From assembly GCA_964645915.1 (NCBI GenBank), contig CAZYDH010000007.1, forward strand, positions 30,863 to 94,862: a DNA stretch of 64,000 bases, given 5' to 3'. The notes under the pieces are model-generated. The model saw only the letters and a program-made list of their open reading frames with translations. It did no database searches and had not been told where the DNA came from. This DNA is from JACNKV01 sp964645915 (GTDB lineage Bacteria > Fidelibacterota > Marinisomatia > Marinisomatales > JACNKV01). The translations under genes and the position numbers were made by a program. Positions 37,552 through 48,118 of the stretch are shown here, in pieces (within the stretch, counting starts at the first letter, position 1; every line of letters begins with the position of its first letter).

Positions 37552-38747
37552 GATTTTTTTATCTTTCTTTCCAATCCGTATTCATTAATTTTTCTATATA
37601 AAGTTCTCTCACTCATTCCCAAAGATTTAGCCGCTGCACGTCTATTATTGTTAAAATATTTTAATGTACGACAAATTGCTTCTTCTTCCAGATCCTCTAA
37701 AGTCATATCCCCTACAGCGTCACTCCGAATAAAATGTTGAGAATTTTCATCAATTTCCATTGGGTCTTGTTCTATCGGATTTCCGGATTGAATATATGAA
37801 ATAGGTTCTTGATATGAAGTAGGTCGTTCATCTAACAGATGTTTGACTGATTCCATATCCTGCCGTAACAAAAACAGTTGGCGAAGAATCAATTCTCGTT
37901 CAGCTCTTTCAGGTGATTGATCTACTAATATTGGTAAATGAGGATTTGTATTTCCTAGCGGTTGAGAAATATTCAATTGCTTTTCGACCATTTCAGCAGT
38001 AATCCTTTCCCCTTTTTCTAACACTAAAATACGTTCAACAAAATGTTTTAATTCTCGAACATTCCCCGGCCAATTGTATTGTTTTAACGATCGAATGGCT
38101 TCTGGCATAAAACCACGATACGGAATATCATTTGATCGTGTAAATTCAAGCGCAAAACGCTCGACTAGGAGATTCATATCTTCAATACGTTGACGAAATG
38201 CAGGAACATTAATTGTCACTGATTTTAATCGATAATAAAGATCTTGACGAAACTTACCTTTTTTTACTAATTCGTTTATATCTTTATTCGTGGCGGCGAT
38301 CACCCTAACATCTGTATATAGCATCTTTGAGTCACCCACTCGCATAAATTCACCGCTTTCAAGAACTCGTAGAAGTTTTACCTGTGTTTCTAAAGGTGTC
38401 TCTCCAATTTCATCAAGAAATATCGTACTCTTATGGGCTGTTTCAAAGTATCCTTTTCTATCTTCACCTGCACCCGTAAAAGCACCTTTCTTATGACCAA
38501 ATAATTCACTTTCAATAATTCCTTCAGGGATGGCACCACAATTCACCGTTATCAACGATCCATTAGATCGTCTGCTAACTTTATGAAGAGCTTTAGCAAC
38601 CATCTCTTTTCCAGTACCGGATTCTCCCGTGATCAAAACAGAGATATCCACCACTCCAACTTGAAGGATCATTTCTAATACTTCTCGTATTTGATCAGAA
38701 TTACCTAAAATTCCTGATATTTTTTGTAATCGATGTAAATCGATCAT
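37548..38747 (-). CDS. Sigma-54-dependent transcriptional activator without receiver domain
   Basis: The 399 residues hold the AAA+ domain of NtrC-type activators: Walker A GESGTGKEMVAKAL (about 41), the sigma-54 contact GAFTGA (about 91), TIFLDEIGETP (Walker B), FRQDLYYRLKSV, and NWPGNVRELKHF. A variable linker follows and then a Fis-type helix-turn-helix at the C-terminus (NNRRAAAKSLGMSERTLYRK). There is no N-terminal receiver or sensor domain, so activity is probably set by another protein or by expression level. It is coupled to lptE and lies 33 nt after galE. Confidence 0.95.
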   Translation of the reverse strand: MIDLHRLQKISGILGNSDQIREVLEMILQVGVVDISVLITGESGTGKEMVAKALHKVSRRSNGSLITVNCGAIPEGIIESELFGHKKGAFTGAGEDRKGYFETAHKSTIFLDEIGETPLETQVKLLRVLESGEFMRVGDSKMLYTDVRVIAATNKDINELVKKGKFRQDLYYRLKSVTINVPAFRQRIEDMNLLVERFALEFTRSNDIPYRGFMPEAIRSLKQYNWPGNVRELKHFVERILVLEKGERITAEMVEKQLNISQPLGNTNPHLPILVDQSPERAERELILRQLFLLRQDMESVKHLLDERPTSYQEPISYIQSGNPIEQDPMEIDENSQHFIRSDAVGDMTLEDLEEEAICRTLKYFNNNRRAAAKSLGMSERTLYRKINEYGLERKIKKS

Positions 38748-38780
38748 TTTTTACTCCAATTTATCATACTTATGAATACA

Positions 38781-39752
38781 TTAGTTTACTTTTGAATATA
38801 ATGACCACATACTTTTTAACAGCGTAGCTAGATCGGAATATTTTGGTTCCCAACCTAATAACGACGATGCGGCTTTAGATACAGCTATTAATTTAGCAGG
38901 ATCTCCCGGACGTCGATCAACAATATCATATGGAATAGATCGTCCGGTTATTTCTTCAGTTTTCTTAACAACATCAAGTACCGAATATCCTTTTCCTGTG
39001 GCAAGATTGATTAAAATATCGTTATCGTTTTTCTTCAATAATTCTAAAACACTTACATGTGCTGAAGCTAGATCATTCACATGGATATAATCCCTGACAC
39101 CCGTTCCATCAGGAGTATCATAATCATCTCCAAATATTTCCAATTTTTCTCTTACTCCTTCGGCTATTTCCATTACAATAGGTAATAGATTTTGTGGATT
39201 TTTCTCGCGTTTTGTTATTCGCCCATGGATATCATATCCAGCGGCATTAAAATATCGTAATGCCCCAAATCTGATTCCTTTTAATTGACTATACCATTTT
39301 AGATTTTCTTCAATCGATAGTTTTGTGTAACCATAATAGTTAATGGGATCAACAGGATGGTTCTCATCTACAGGCAAATATTGTGGAAATCCATAGACTG
39401 CTGCAGTGGATGAGAACACAAACAGTTTGATATTATGTCTACACATATTGTTAAGAAGATTTAACGTCCCGGCAATATTATTATGTGCATATTTTTCAGG
39501 ATTAGTCATTGATTCTCCGGCTGCTTTCCAAGCGGCAAGATGAATGACGGCATCCGGATGGGTCTTCATAGCTAATTCGAGATCGGTGGTATTCAAGGTC
39601 GATCCCTGTATAAAACTTGCTCTTTTATCGATATTGTCAATATGACCCAATGATAGATCATCCAATACAATGACTTCATGACCAGCGTCCAGTAGGTCTA
39701 AAACTACATGCGACCCAATATAACCTGCTCCTCCAGTTACTAAAACTTTCAT
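38781..39752 (-). CDS. galE: UDP-glucose 4-epimerase
   Basis: GalE interconverts UDP-glucose and UDP-galactose, feeding lipopolysaccharide and capsule. The 323-residue SDR-type protein shows the NAD-binding motif GGAGYIGSHVVLDLL (about 7-21), the catalytic YxxxK as YYGYTKLSIEE, VFSSTAAVYG, and LRYFNAAGYD. It lies 23 nt after uvrB and 33 nt before the sigma-54 activator. Confidence 0.95.
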   Translation of the reverse strand: MKVLVTGGAGYIGSHVVLDLLDAGHEVIVLDDLSLGHIDNIDKRASFIQGSTLNTTDLELAMKTHPDAVIHLAAWKAAGESMTNPEKYAHNNIAGTLNLLNNMCRHNIKLFVFSSTAAVYGFPQYLPVDENHPVDPINYYGYTKLSIEENLKWYSQLKGIRFGALRYFNAAGYDIHGRITKREKNPQNLLPIVMEIAEGVREKLEIFGDDYDTPDGTGVRDYIHVNDLASAHVSVLELLKKNDNDILINLATGKGYSVLDVVKKTEEITGRSIPYDIVDRRPGDPAKLIAVSKAASSLLGWEPKYSDLATLLKSMWSLYSKVN

Positions 39753-39775
39753 AAAATTCTTTCTCTATTTCTCAT

Positions 39776-41773
39776 TTATGATACTAATTTTATTTCATGC
39801 TCAATTTTCTTAATCTCATCTCTCATAATTGCAGCATGCTCAAAATCTAATTCATTTGCTGCTTCTAACATTTCTTCGCGCATCATATCTAATGCCATTT
39901 GTTTGTCCATCTTCTCAAAGTCAGATAGTCTCTTTCGACTTCCAAAGTCTTGATCGTCTTTATACGAATCTGCAACCGCAGTTGAATGTAATACATCGTC
40001 CATTGATTTATAGACAGTTTTTGGAACAATATTATTAATTTTATTATGCTCAATTTGAATTTCACGTCTTCGTGTCGTTTCTTTAATCAGATAGTCCATA
40101 GCTTCAGAGATTTGATCTCCGTAGAGAATAACTTTTCCTTCTACATTTCTTGCAGCTCGACCGGCTACCTGTATCAATGAACTCTTTGAACGTAGAAACC
40201 CTTGTTTGTCTGCATCTAAAACAACCACCAGTGAAACTTCAGGTAAGTCCAATCCTTCACGAAGCAAGTTGATCCCCACCAATACATCAAATTCACCTAA
40301 ACGAAGATCACGTAATATTTTAACTCGCTCCAGTGTTTTAATTTCTGAATGAAGATATTTAACCCGTAGGTTCAATCCGGTCAAATATTCTGTTAAATCT
40401 TCCGACATTCGTTTTGTTAACGTTGTGATCAAAACTCTCTGATTTTTTATAGACCTCATTCGAATTTCACCGATCAAATCATCTATTTGTCCTTCAGTTT
40501 CTCGTACTTCAACCTCAGGGTCTATCAGTCCGGTTGGTCGTATAATTTGTTCAACGACAACGCCTTGTGTTCTTGTTAGTTCTCGGTCACCCGGTGTTGC
40601 AGATGAGTATACAATCTGATTTTGGATATCAAAGAATTCATCTTTTTTTAACGGACGATTATCCAATGCGCTGGGTAATCTGAATCCATGTTCTACTAAC
40701 ACTTCTTTTCTAGCTCTATCTCCGTTATACATTCCTTCAATTTGTGGAAGAGTCACGTGAGATTCATCGATGATCGTTAAGAAATTATCCGGAAAGAAAT
40801 CAATTAAAGTCCAAGGACGTTCACCCGGTTTTCTATTTGAGAAATATCTAGAATAGTTTTCTATTCCTGAACAATATCCAACTTCCTGGATCATTTCAAT
40901 ATCAAAATTTGTTCTCTGTTCTAACCGTTGAGCTTCTAATAATTTGCCTGCATCACGAAGAACGGATAATCGATCATCGAGTTCAACGCGTATCTCTTCG
41001 ATCACCTTTTTCGCTGTCTCACTATCCGTCACAAAATGCTTAGCTGGATATATTAACTTTAAATCATACTCTTTAAATACTTCACCCGTCAAATAATCAA
41101 ACGAGTGTAAGCCGTCAATTGTATCACCAAATAATTCTATGCGAAGACACATGTCCTCATAAGCTGGAAATAATTCTATCACATCTCCACGAACTCGAAA
41201 TGATCCACGCTCTAAAGATGAATCGTTTCTCAGATAATGAATATTGATTAATTTTTTAAAAAATTCTTTCCTCTGTAATTGTGTTCCTTTTTTGAGATGA
41301 ATGACTTGGTCTTTATACTCGCTTGGAGAACCAATCCCATAGATACAGGAGACAGAACTGATGACAATGACATCATTTCGTTCTATTAGTGAACTCGTTG
41401 CTTTTAATCTCAGTTTATCAATCTCGTCGTTCATAGAAAAGTCTTTTTCAATAAACGTATCAGTTACCGGCATATAGGCTTCCGGTTGATAATAATCGTA
41501 ATAACTGATGAAATATTCCACCGCATTATCAGGAAATAGCTGCTTAAACTCTCCATATAACTGTGCAGCTAACGTTTTATTATGCGAGATAATGAGGGTA
41601 GGTTTTTGTACTGCTTCGATCAAATTTGCCATCGTGTAGGTTTTACCGGAACCGGTAACCCCCATTAAGATCTGATGAGAATCTCTGTTTGCAATTCCAG
41701 AGGTTAGCTCTTGAATTGCCTTGGCCTGATCTCCACAAGGTTGAAAGTTTGATTGTATTTGCAACTCTGCCAT
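39776..41773 (-). CDS. uvrB: Excinuclease ABC subunit B
   Basis: UvrB is the damage-verification helicase of nucleotide excision repair. The 665 residues have Walker A GVTGSGKTYTMANL (about 38-51), the beta-hairpin region YYDYYQPEAYMP (about 92-103), helicase motifs (TIIDESHVTLPQ, QVAGRAARN) and the C-terminal UVR domain that contacts UvrA/UvrC (about 625-660). It is the first gene of the long minus-strand run ending with the porV-like gene. Confidence 0.98.
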   Translation of the reverse strand: MAELQIQSNFQPCGDQAKAIQELTSGIANRDSHQILMGVTGSGKTYTMANLIEAVQKPTLIISHNKTLAAQLYGEFKQLFPDNAVEYFISYYDYYQPEAYMPVTDTFIEKDFSMNDEIDKLRLKATSSLIERNDVIVISSVSCIYGIGSPSEYKDQVIHLKKGTQLQRKEFFKKLINIHYLRNDSSLERGSFRVRGDVIELFPAYEDMCLRIELFGDTIDGLHSFDYLTGEVFKEYDLKLIYPAKHFVTDSETAKKVIEEIRVELDDRLSVLRDAGKLLEAQRLEQRTNFDIEMIQEVGYCSGIENYSRYFSNRKPGERPWTLIDFFPDNFLTIIDESHVTLPQIEGMYNGDRARKEVLVEHGFRLPSALDNRPLKKDEFFDIQNQIVYSSATPGDRELTRTQGVVVEQIIRPTGLIDPEVEVRETEGQIDDLIGEIRMRSIKNQRVLITTLTKRMSEDLTEYLTGLNLRVKYLHSEIKTLERVKILRDLRLGEFDVLVGINLLREGLDLPEVSLVVVLDADKQGFLRSKSSLIQVAGRAARNVEGKVILYGDQISEAMDYLIKETTRRREIQIEHNKINNIVPKTVYKSMDDVLHSTAVADSYKDDQDFGSRKRLSDFEKMDKQMALDMMREEMLEAANELDFEHAAIMRDEIKKIEHEIKLVS

Positions 41774-41880
41774 ATTGGCGAATTTACGACGGTTAATTAT
41801 TAGTCTGCAATGGCAGAGTATAAATTATAATCAATATTCTTTTTATTTTTTACCGATTATATTTTAATGTAATTTTCGCC

Positions 41881-42108
41881 ATGAATATACATCACGCACA
41901 CGACGTTTTACACTTCTTGGTCCAATCTGAGCAGGAAGTATCTATTTCAGATATAAAAGAGTCTTTTGGAGAAAACGCACAATTTAAAAATTGTCAAGAA
42001 GTTCTTTTCACACTGGATGAACTTCTCTCCTTTCTCTCAACCAGAGGAAAAGTCATTCTTACTGAAACGGGTGTTTCTGTTATAAAAGAAAATATATGTA
42101 ATAATTAA
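41881..42108 (+). CDS. YecH-like (DUF2492) small protein
   Basis: The 75 residues match the YecH/DUF2492 pattern: an HHAHDVLHFLVQS opening, FGENAQFKNCQE with the conserved Cys, and LDELLSFLSTRGKVI. The E. coli counterpart is annotated as metal-binding, but a function is not established. The gene is divergent from uvrB and its 3' end faces acs. A shared terminator hairpin lies between the two. Confidence 0.8.
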   Translation: MNIHHAHDVLHFLVQSEQEVSISDIKESFGENAQFKNCQEVLFTLDELLSFLSTRGKVILTETGVSVIKENICNN

Positions 42109-42128
42109 TCGTCGTATAAAACAACATT

Positions 42129-42161
42129 AAAAAAAAGGGCTCCGGTTGGAGCCCTTTTTAT
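42129..42161. terminator. Bidirectional intrinsic terminator between yecH-like gene and acs
   Basis: The stem GGGCTCC / GGAGCCC (42137-42143 and 42148-42154) with loop GGTT is flanked by A-runs on the left and T-runs on the right. It can end both the plus-strand small gene and the minus-strand acs transcript. Confidence 0.9.
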
Positions 42162-42179
42162 ATTTCATACTTAATGATC

Positions 42180-44117
<1,938 letters not shown>

Positions 44118-44194
44118 CTTATTCCTCCAGTATTTTAACTGTAATTAATAAAAATTGTATTCATATTCCCGAAATTTATATTGATTTCGAGGAA

Positions 44195-44225
44195 CAAATA
44201 TAATTCGTTTATTAAAGGGGAACAA
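44195..44225 (-). promoter_or_regulatory. Promoter of acs, TTG-N20-TATATTTG
   Basis: On the minus strand, TTG (44225-44223) and TATATTTG (44202-44195) are 20 nt apart, matching the Bacteroidota -33/-7 consensus. The acs ATG is 78 nt downstream. Confidence 0.65.
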
Positions 44226-44232
44226 CAAATAT

Positions 44233-44246
44233 GGATAATATTATCC
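44233..44246. promoter_or_regulatory. 14-bp palindrome upstream of the acs promoter, candidate operator
   Basis: GGATAATATTATCC is a perfect palindrome that ends 8 nt upstream of the -33 element of the acs promoter. This is where an activator would bind. No known regulator site is recognised. Confidence 0.45.
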
Positions 44247-44317
44247 TGTTTAATTATAATGAAGTATGTCTAATAGAAATTATCTAAAATGACTCTATAT
44301 ATTTTAGGAGATATAAT

Positions 44318-44716
44318 CTATTCAGAAATTAATTTATTGTGTTGAAATTTTACAAAATCACCCTGATTGTTCTTTTTTACAGCTACCATCGTTATGATAG
44401 CAGCACATGCTAATCTTCTATCTTTATCACTGCTTTCCACATCAGCTGTCACTTTTATTTGGATTGATGATTTCCCAGCACAAACGACGGTTCCAGTAAA
44501 TGTGACCCATTCTCCGCCACTAACCGGTTCTGTAAATTCAACTTCATCTATGGCGCGAGTAACGGCACCCCATGCCCCGGTTCCCCGCAAGAATCGATAG
44601 GCTGTTTTTGCAGCCGCAATATCCATCCATGAGATCATTTGTCCTCCAAATAATGTCCCTACATTATTTAAATGATCCGGCATAACTAATTGAGAATAAT
44701 GAGCAATTGTTGACAT
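44318..44716 (-). CDS. Acyl-CoA thioesterase, YciA/ACOT-type hotdog
   Basis: From the ATG at 44716 (132 residues) the protein opens MSTIAHYSQLVMPDHLNNVG and continues with TLFGGQMISWMDIAAA, the conserved N-terminal region of single-hotdog acyl-CoA thioesterases. GAGGAA lies 7 nt before this ATG. A longer in-frame start at 44806 adds 30 non-conserved residues and lacks such a site, so I reject it. It would hydrolyse acyl-CoAs in the cytoplasm. Confidence 0.88.
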   Translation of the reverse strand: MSTIAHYSQLVMPDHLNNVGTLFGGQMISWMDIAAAKTAYRFLRGTGAWGAVTRAIDEVEFTEPVSGGEWVTFTGTVVCAGKSSIQIKVTADVESSDKDRRLACAAIITMVAVKKNNQGDFVKFQHNKLISE

Positions 44717-44830
44717 TATTATTTCCTCATAAGATGATTTAATTTTTAAACGGTTTAATGGAAAATCTTTGGATATGGTGCGGAGGTTAACCAATTCGGG
44801 GTTCATTCTAAAAAGATATATTTCCTCTCT

Positions 44831-44915
44831 AAAACAAAAGCCCCGTTAGTTTACCCTCGAGAAAAACTTTTTTCCCTGAAGAGCACGCCGTACCAACGGG
44901 GCCTCTCACAAATCC
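44831..44915 (-). ncRNA. Putative free-standing structured small RNA, about 85 nt
   Basis: On the minus strand the interval between a strong promoter match and a U-run folds into one long hairpin. The base is an 11-bp stem of GCCCCGTTGGT with ACTAACGGGGC (one G-U), at about 44902-44892 and 44849-44839. The apex has GGGAAAA with TTTTCTC, closed by further pairs. A U-rich tail (TTTTGTTTT) follows immediately, so the same stem can act as the terminator. No SRP, 6S, tmRNA or tRNA signature is present. It could alternatively be just an unusual terminator of the lipid kinase gene, 100 nt upstream. Confidence 0.55.
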
Positions 44916-44919
44916 TATG

Positions 44920-44951
44920 CAAAGTTAAATTAAAAAATATTTTATTGGCAA
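44920..44951 (-). promoter_or_regulatory. Promoter of the small RNA, TTG-N21-TAACTTTG
   Basis: TTG (44951-44949) and TAACTTTG (44927-44920) are 21 nt apart, the same arrangement as at the two tRNA genes. A start near 44914 would give an RNA beginning just before the hairpin. Confidence 0.65.
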
Positions 44952-45015
44952 TACTTTTTCAATCATGTGGTTTTTAATTTTTTTCTTCCTAAAGATATTT
45001 CCGATATTTTGGTTT

Positions 45016-45903
45016 TTACACCAACATTTCTATTGCGCGAGGAAGCATCACAACGTGAATAGGCGTACTTCCAATCATCTCACCATCAATATTTAATTCA
45101 TGTGGTTCATTCGGAATAATCGAGAATTCTTTTACCTGTTTATATTCCACCGCAGCATCACCAATATGAGAGCCGGAGAAGACTTTCGGAAACATGTTCA
45201 ACAATTTAAACCGACCGGCTTTATGAACAATGATCAGATCGATATAGCCATCATCCACTTGTGCAAGGGGAGCCATTTTCATCCCCTTCCCTGTATGGAT
45301 TGTATTACATCCCATGATAAACCCAAAGTTTCCAACAATACGATTTCCATCTACAACCAATGTGGCTAACCGCTGACGGTTTTTCATCACCTCAATAATC
45401 GAAGCAACATTATATCTTTGTCCCCCCATCCATCGAAGTTTTTCTGAAATTCGATTGATCTCTGTCGGCATTCCCCAGCCAATGATATTAAAAGCAAAGA
45501 GTATTTCACCGTTTGCATCCACTTTTGCAACATCCACCGGACGTTTTCTTCCGGTAATGATTCTTTTGGCAGCCACAACAGGATCTAGACAATTCACATC
45601 GCGCATAAATGAATTACCCGTACCACCTGTGATTAATCCTATGGGCAGTTTACGTTGATCCGGACGAGTTAACATCCCGTTAACCACTTCATGCATTGTT
45701 CCATCACCACCAATCGCACACAATCCTTCATATCCGGTGTAATCAAGAGAATATGCTAACTCCTTTGCATGACCTGCATGTTCTGTTTCATAAACATTTA
45801 ATTCGGCTCCGATCGATTCAAAAACAGGGTGAACTTTTTTAAGAATTGTTCTTCCGGTTTTTACACCACCGTGTGGATTAAGGATGAGAATATAACGTTG
45901 CAT
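45016..45903 (-). CDS. Diacylglycerol kinase-family lipid kinase
   Basis: The 295-residue protein belongs to the YegS/DgkB/LCB5 catalytic family. NPHGGVKTG (about 8-16) and AIGGDGTMHEVVNGML (about 61-76) form the nucleotide site. TGGTGNSFMRDV follows near 92. It would phosphorylate diacylglycerol or another lipid using ATP at the membrane surface, recycling it into phospholipid synthesis. GAGGA precedes the ATG at 45903. Lipid specificity is unknown. Confidence 0.9.
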   Translation of the reverse strand: MQRYILILNPHGGVKTGRTILKKVHPVFESIGAELNVYETEHAGHAKELAYSLDYTGYEGLCAIGGDGTMHEVVNGMLTRPDQRKLPIGLITGGTGNSFMRDVNCLDPVVAAKRIITGRKRPVDVAKVDANGEILFAFNIIGWGMPTEINRISEKLRWMGGQRYNVASIIEVMKNRQRLATLVVDGNRIVGNFGFIMGCNTIHTGKGMKMAPLAQVDDGYIDLIIVHKAGRFKLLNMFPKVFSGSHIGDAAVEYKQVKEFSIIPNEPHELNIDGEMIGSTPIHVVMLPRAIEMLV

Positions 45904-45959
45904 TGGATGTCCTCATTTTATTATTTGTGTGAGTGAATATAAACAGAAAATCATACTAT

Positions 45960-46409
45960 TTAGTTATGTTTCATATATTTATTATCTCCGATCTCAATCA
46001 CTTCAATCTTAACTTTTGTTGTCCCCTGATTTACAAAATCCAGTTTGACGGCTGCACCATAAGAACAATCAAGAATCCTACCTTTTACAAAAGGTCCTCT
46101 ATCATTCACTCTTAAAATGATAGAGCGGTTATTATCGAGATTGGTTACACGAATAACTGTATTCAAAGGAAGTGTTTTGTGTGCTGCTGTAATACCGTAC
46201 ATATCAAATACTTCCCCATTAGCTGTTAATTTTCCGTGGAAATCTTTACCATAATACGAACTTACCCCTATTAATTCTTTATTTCTAACCTTTAGAGTTT
46301 GAGATGTACCTTTTCCTTTCTTTGTCGTTCCGTATCGAGGGGAACTTGTGCAAGAAACAAGTATGCTTATGCAAATGATAATAATCGATATATGAATGTA
46401 TTTTTTCAT
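45960..46409 (-). CDS. rlpA: RlpA-like lipoprotein (double-psi beta-barrel)
   Basis: The 149 residues start with a lipoprotein signal ending VSC at about residue 20. The DPBB domain follows (about 52-140), with GVSSYYGKDFHGKLTANGE, the core ITAAHKTLPLNTVIRVTNL and VNDRGPFVKGRILDCS, which includes the catalytic Asp. In other bacteria RlpA is a septal lytic transglycosylase that cleaves denuded glycan strands. No SPOR domain is present. It follows pyrD by 9 nt. Confidence 0.9.
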   Translation of the reverse strand: MKKYIHISIIIICISILVSCTSSPRYGTTKKGKGTSQTLKVRNKELIGVSSYYGKDFHGKLTANGEVFDMYGITAAHKTLPLNTVIRVTNLDNNRSIILRVNDRGPFVKGRILDCSYGAAVKLDFVNQGTTKVKIEVIEIGDNKYMKHN

Positions 46410-46418
46410 CTGAAATAA

Positions 46419-47339
46419 TTATGAGTAAGTTTTTACTTGTCCGGTGAGTGATGAAAGAGTGTTAAGTTGTTTAATATCAGCCAGTTCTTTTAATTCATTG
46501 ATAATCATTTCCCCGGCATTGGCATGTTTAAAATTTACCGTTCCAATCTGTACTGCTGTTGATCCTGCCAACATGTATTCGATCACATCTTTCCCTGATG
46601 ATATCCCACCCAAACCAATGATCGGGATATTAACCGTTTTATATACTTTATAAACGGCTGCTAATCCAATGGGTTTTATCGCGGGTCCCGATACTCCACC
46701 AAAATTGGTGTATATTTGGCTATATTCGGTATCGGCATTAATACTCATGCCCACAACCGTATTAATTGCTGAAACAGCATCTGCACCCCCATTTTCGGCG
46801 GCTTTAGCAATCTGTGTAATATCTGTGACGTTAGGACTCAGTTTCATAATGAGTAGACGTTGAGTTCGATTTCTCATCGCTTCTGTTAAGGATTCCGTCA
46901 TTGTAGGGTCTACTCCAAACTGCATTCCCCCTTTTTTCACATTTGGACACGAAATATTAATCTCATATCCCACCAGATTTGAAGAAACCGACTCTACCTT
47001 CTCAATCACTTGGCAATATTCTTCCAAAGTTGAGCCGGCAATATTCATGATCACATTTGTTCCAATATTATCATACATTGGAAGTAATTCTTCAACATAT
47101 TTGTCCACACCAATATTTGCTAATCCTATGGAGTTAATCATTCCTGAAGATGTTTCCACAATTCTTGGAGGTGGATTTCCTTCTCTCGGATTGAGAGTAA
47201 TGGATTTGGTGATAATTGCTCCCAATTTCGAAACATCGGTCAATTCTGAAACTTCCGTTCCATAACCAAACGTACCTGAGGCAGTAAAGACCGGATTCTT
47301 AAATAAAATGTTTCCAATATGAACAGTTAGATCAATCAA
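46419..47339 (-). CDS. pyrD: Dihydroorotate dehydrogenase, class 1B catalytic subunit
   Basis: This FMN enzyme oxidises dihydroorotate to orotate in pyrimidine synthesis. The 306 residues form a TIM barrel. The motif NISCPNVKKGGMQFG (about 130-144) holds the active-site Cys of class 1, and IGLGGISSGKDVIEYM is near 238. Class 1B needs PyrK, and pyrK is directly upstream with an 8-nt overlap, so electrons go to NAD+ rather than quinone. Confidence 0.96.
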   Translation of the reverse strand: MIDLTVHIGNILFKNPVFTASGTFGYGTEVSELTDVSKLGAIITKSITLNPREGNPPPRIVETSSGMINSIGLANIGVDKYVEELLPMYDNIGTNVIMNIAGSTLEEYCQVIEKVESVSSNLVGYEINISCPNVKKGGMQFGVDPTMTESLTEAMRNRTQRLLIMKLSPNVTDITQIAKAAENGGADAVSAINTVVGMSINADTEYSQIYTNFGGVSGPAIKPIGLAAVYKVYKTVNIPIIGLGGISSGKDVIEYMLAGSTAVQIGTVNFKHANAGEMIINELKELADIKQLNTLSSLTGQVKTYS

Positions 47340-48114
47340 AGCTTATCTCCTCTGCAGGGAAAACCGGTCCATGTGTACAAACCAAGTCAAATTTCTTATG
47401 ATATGTAGGATCGGAATTAGATATTTTTGATGAATTTTTTATGACACAACCCTGACAGATCCCAATTCCACACGCCATATAACTTTCAACTGAAAATTGT
47501 GCAGGGATGTCATTCTCTATCGTAAAGGTTTGCAATGCTTTTAACATCGGTGTGGGACCGCATGCATAAATTGCTGGTTTCAGTAATTTAGTAATGACAT
47601 CAGATAATACAGTTAATACCGTTCCTTTAATCCCCAAAGTTCCGTCATCGGTTGTTAACATCAATCCGGTTTCAATGGAATGGGTTAAGAAATGTTCATT
47701 TTCTGTTCGAGCCCCAATAATAACCGTTGATTCCTTTAATTCTTTTTGGAGATTTAATATTGGAGCTAAACCAACCCCGCCACCAATTAAAATGGGGTTC
47801 ATATTATTCTCAAATCCTGTGAAAATATTGCCTAAAGGACCTAATACATCAATGGTATCATCGGGTTTCAAATGGATCATTTCATTTGTTACAGATCCGA
47901 TCGTTTTATAGATAATAGAAAGATGATCGCCTTCAACGTTGGCAATACTCATTGGTCTGCGTAGTGGATGTTCCGATAATCTATCGATAAGTAGAAGGAT
48001 AAACTGTCCTGCTCCGATATAGTTTTGTGTTATTAACGGAGCTTTCATGGTCATAGTCCAGATAGTATCTGCAAGTTGTCTATTTTCGACAATAATACAA
48101 TCTTCTTTAACCAT
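47332..48114 (-). CDS. pyrK: Dihydroorotate dehydrogenase electron-transfer subunit
   Basis: PyrK passes electrons from PyrD through FAD and a [2Fe-2S] cluster to NAD+. The protein has the ferredoxin-reductase-like FAD region (HPLRRPMSIANVEGD), an NAD region (LGPLGNIFTGFE, IGGGVGLAPILNL) and the C-terminal Cys cluster YMACGIGICQGCVIKN with a last Cys in DLVCTHGPVF. I use the ATG at 48114, which lies just beyond the stop of the upstream TPR gene; the longer frame to 48153 overlaps that gene by 35 nt. Total length is 260 residues. Confidence 0.93.
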   Translation of the reverse strand: MVKEDCIIVENRQLADTIWTMTMKAPLITQNYIGAGQFILLLIDRLSEHPLRRPMSIANVEGDHLSIIYKTIGSVTNEMIHLKPDDTIDVLGPLGNIFTGFENNMNPILIGGGVGLAPILNLQKELKESTVIIGARTENEHFLTHSIETGLMLTTDDGTLGIKGTVLTVLSDVITKLLKPAIYACGPTPMLKALQTFTIENDIPAQFSVESYMACGIGICQGCVIKNSSKISNSDPTYHKKFDLVCTHGPVFPAEEISFD

Positions 48115-48118
48115 TAAA

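Noticed and set aside
44831..44915. Small RNA as SRP RNA, 6S RNA or tRNA-Sec
   Set aside because: There is no GGAAGGAAGCA-type SRP loop, the length is far below 6S, and although TTCA occurs, no tRNA cloverleaf can be drawn around it.
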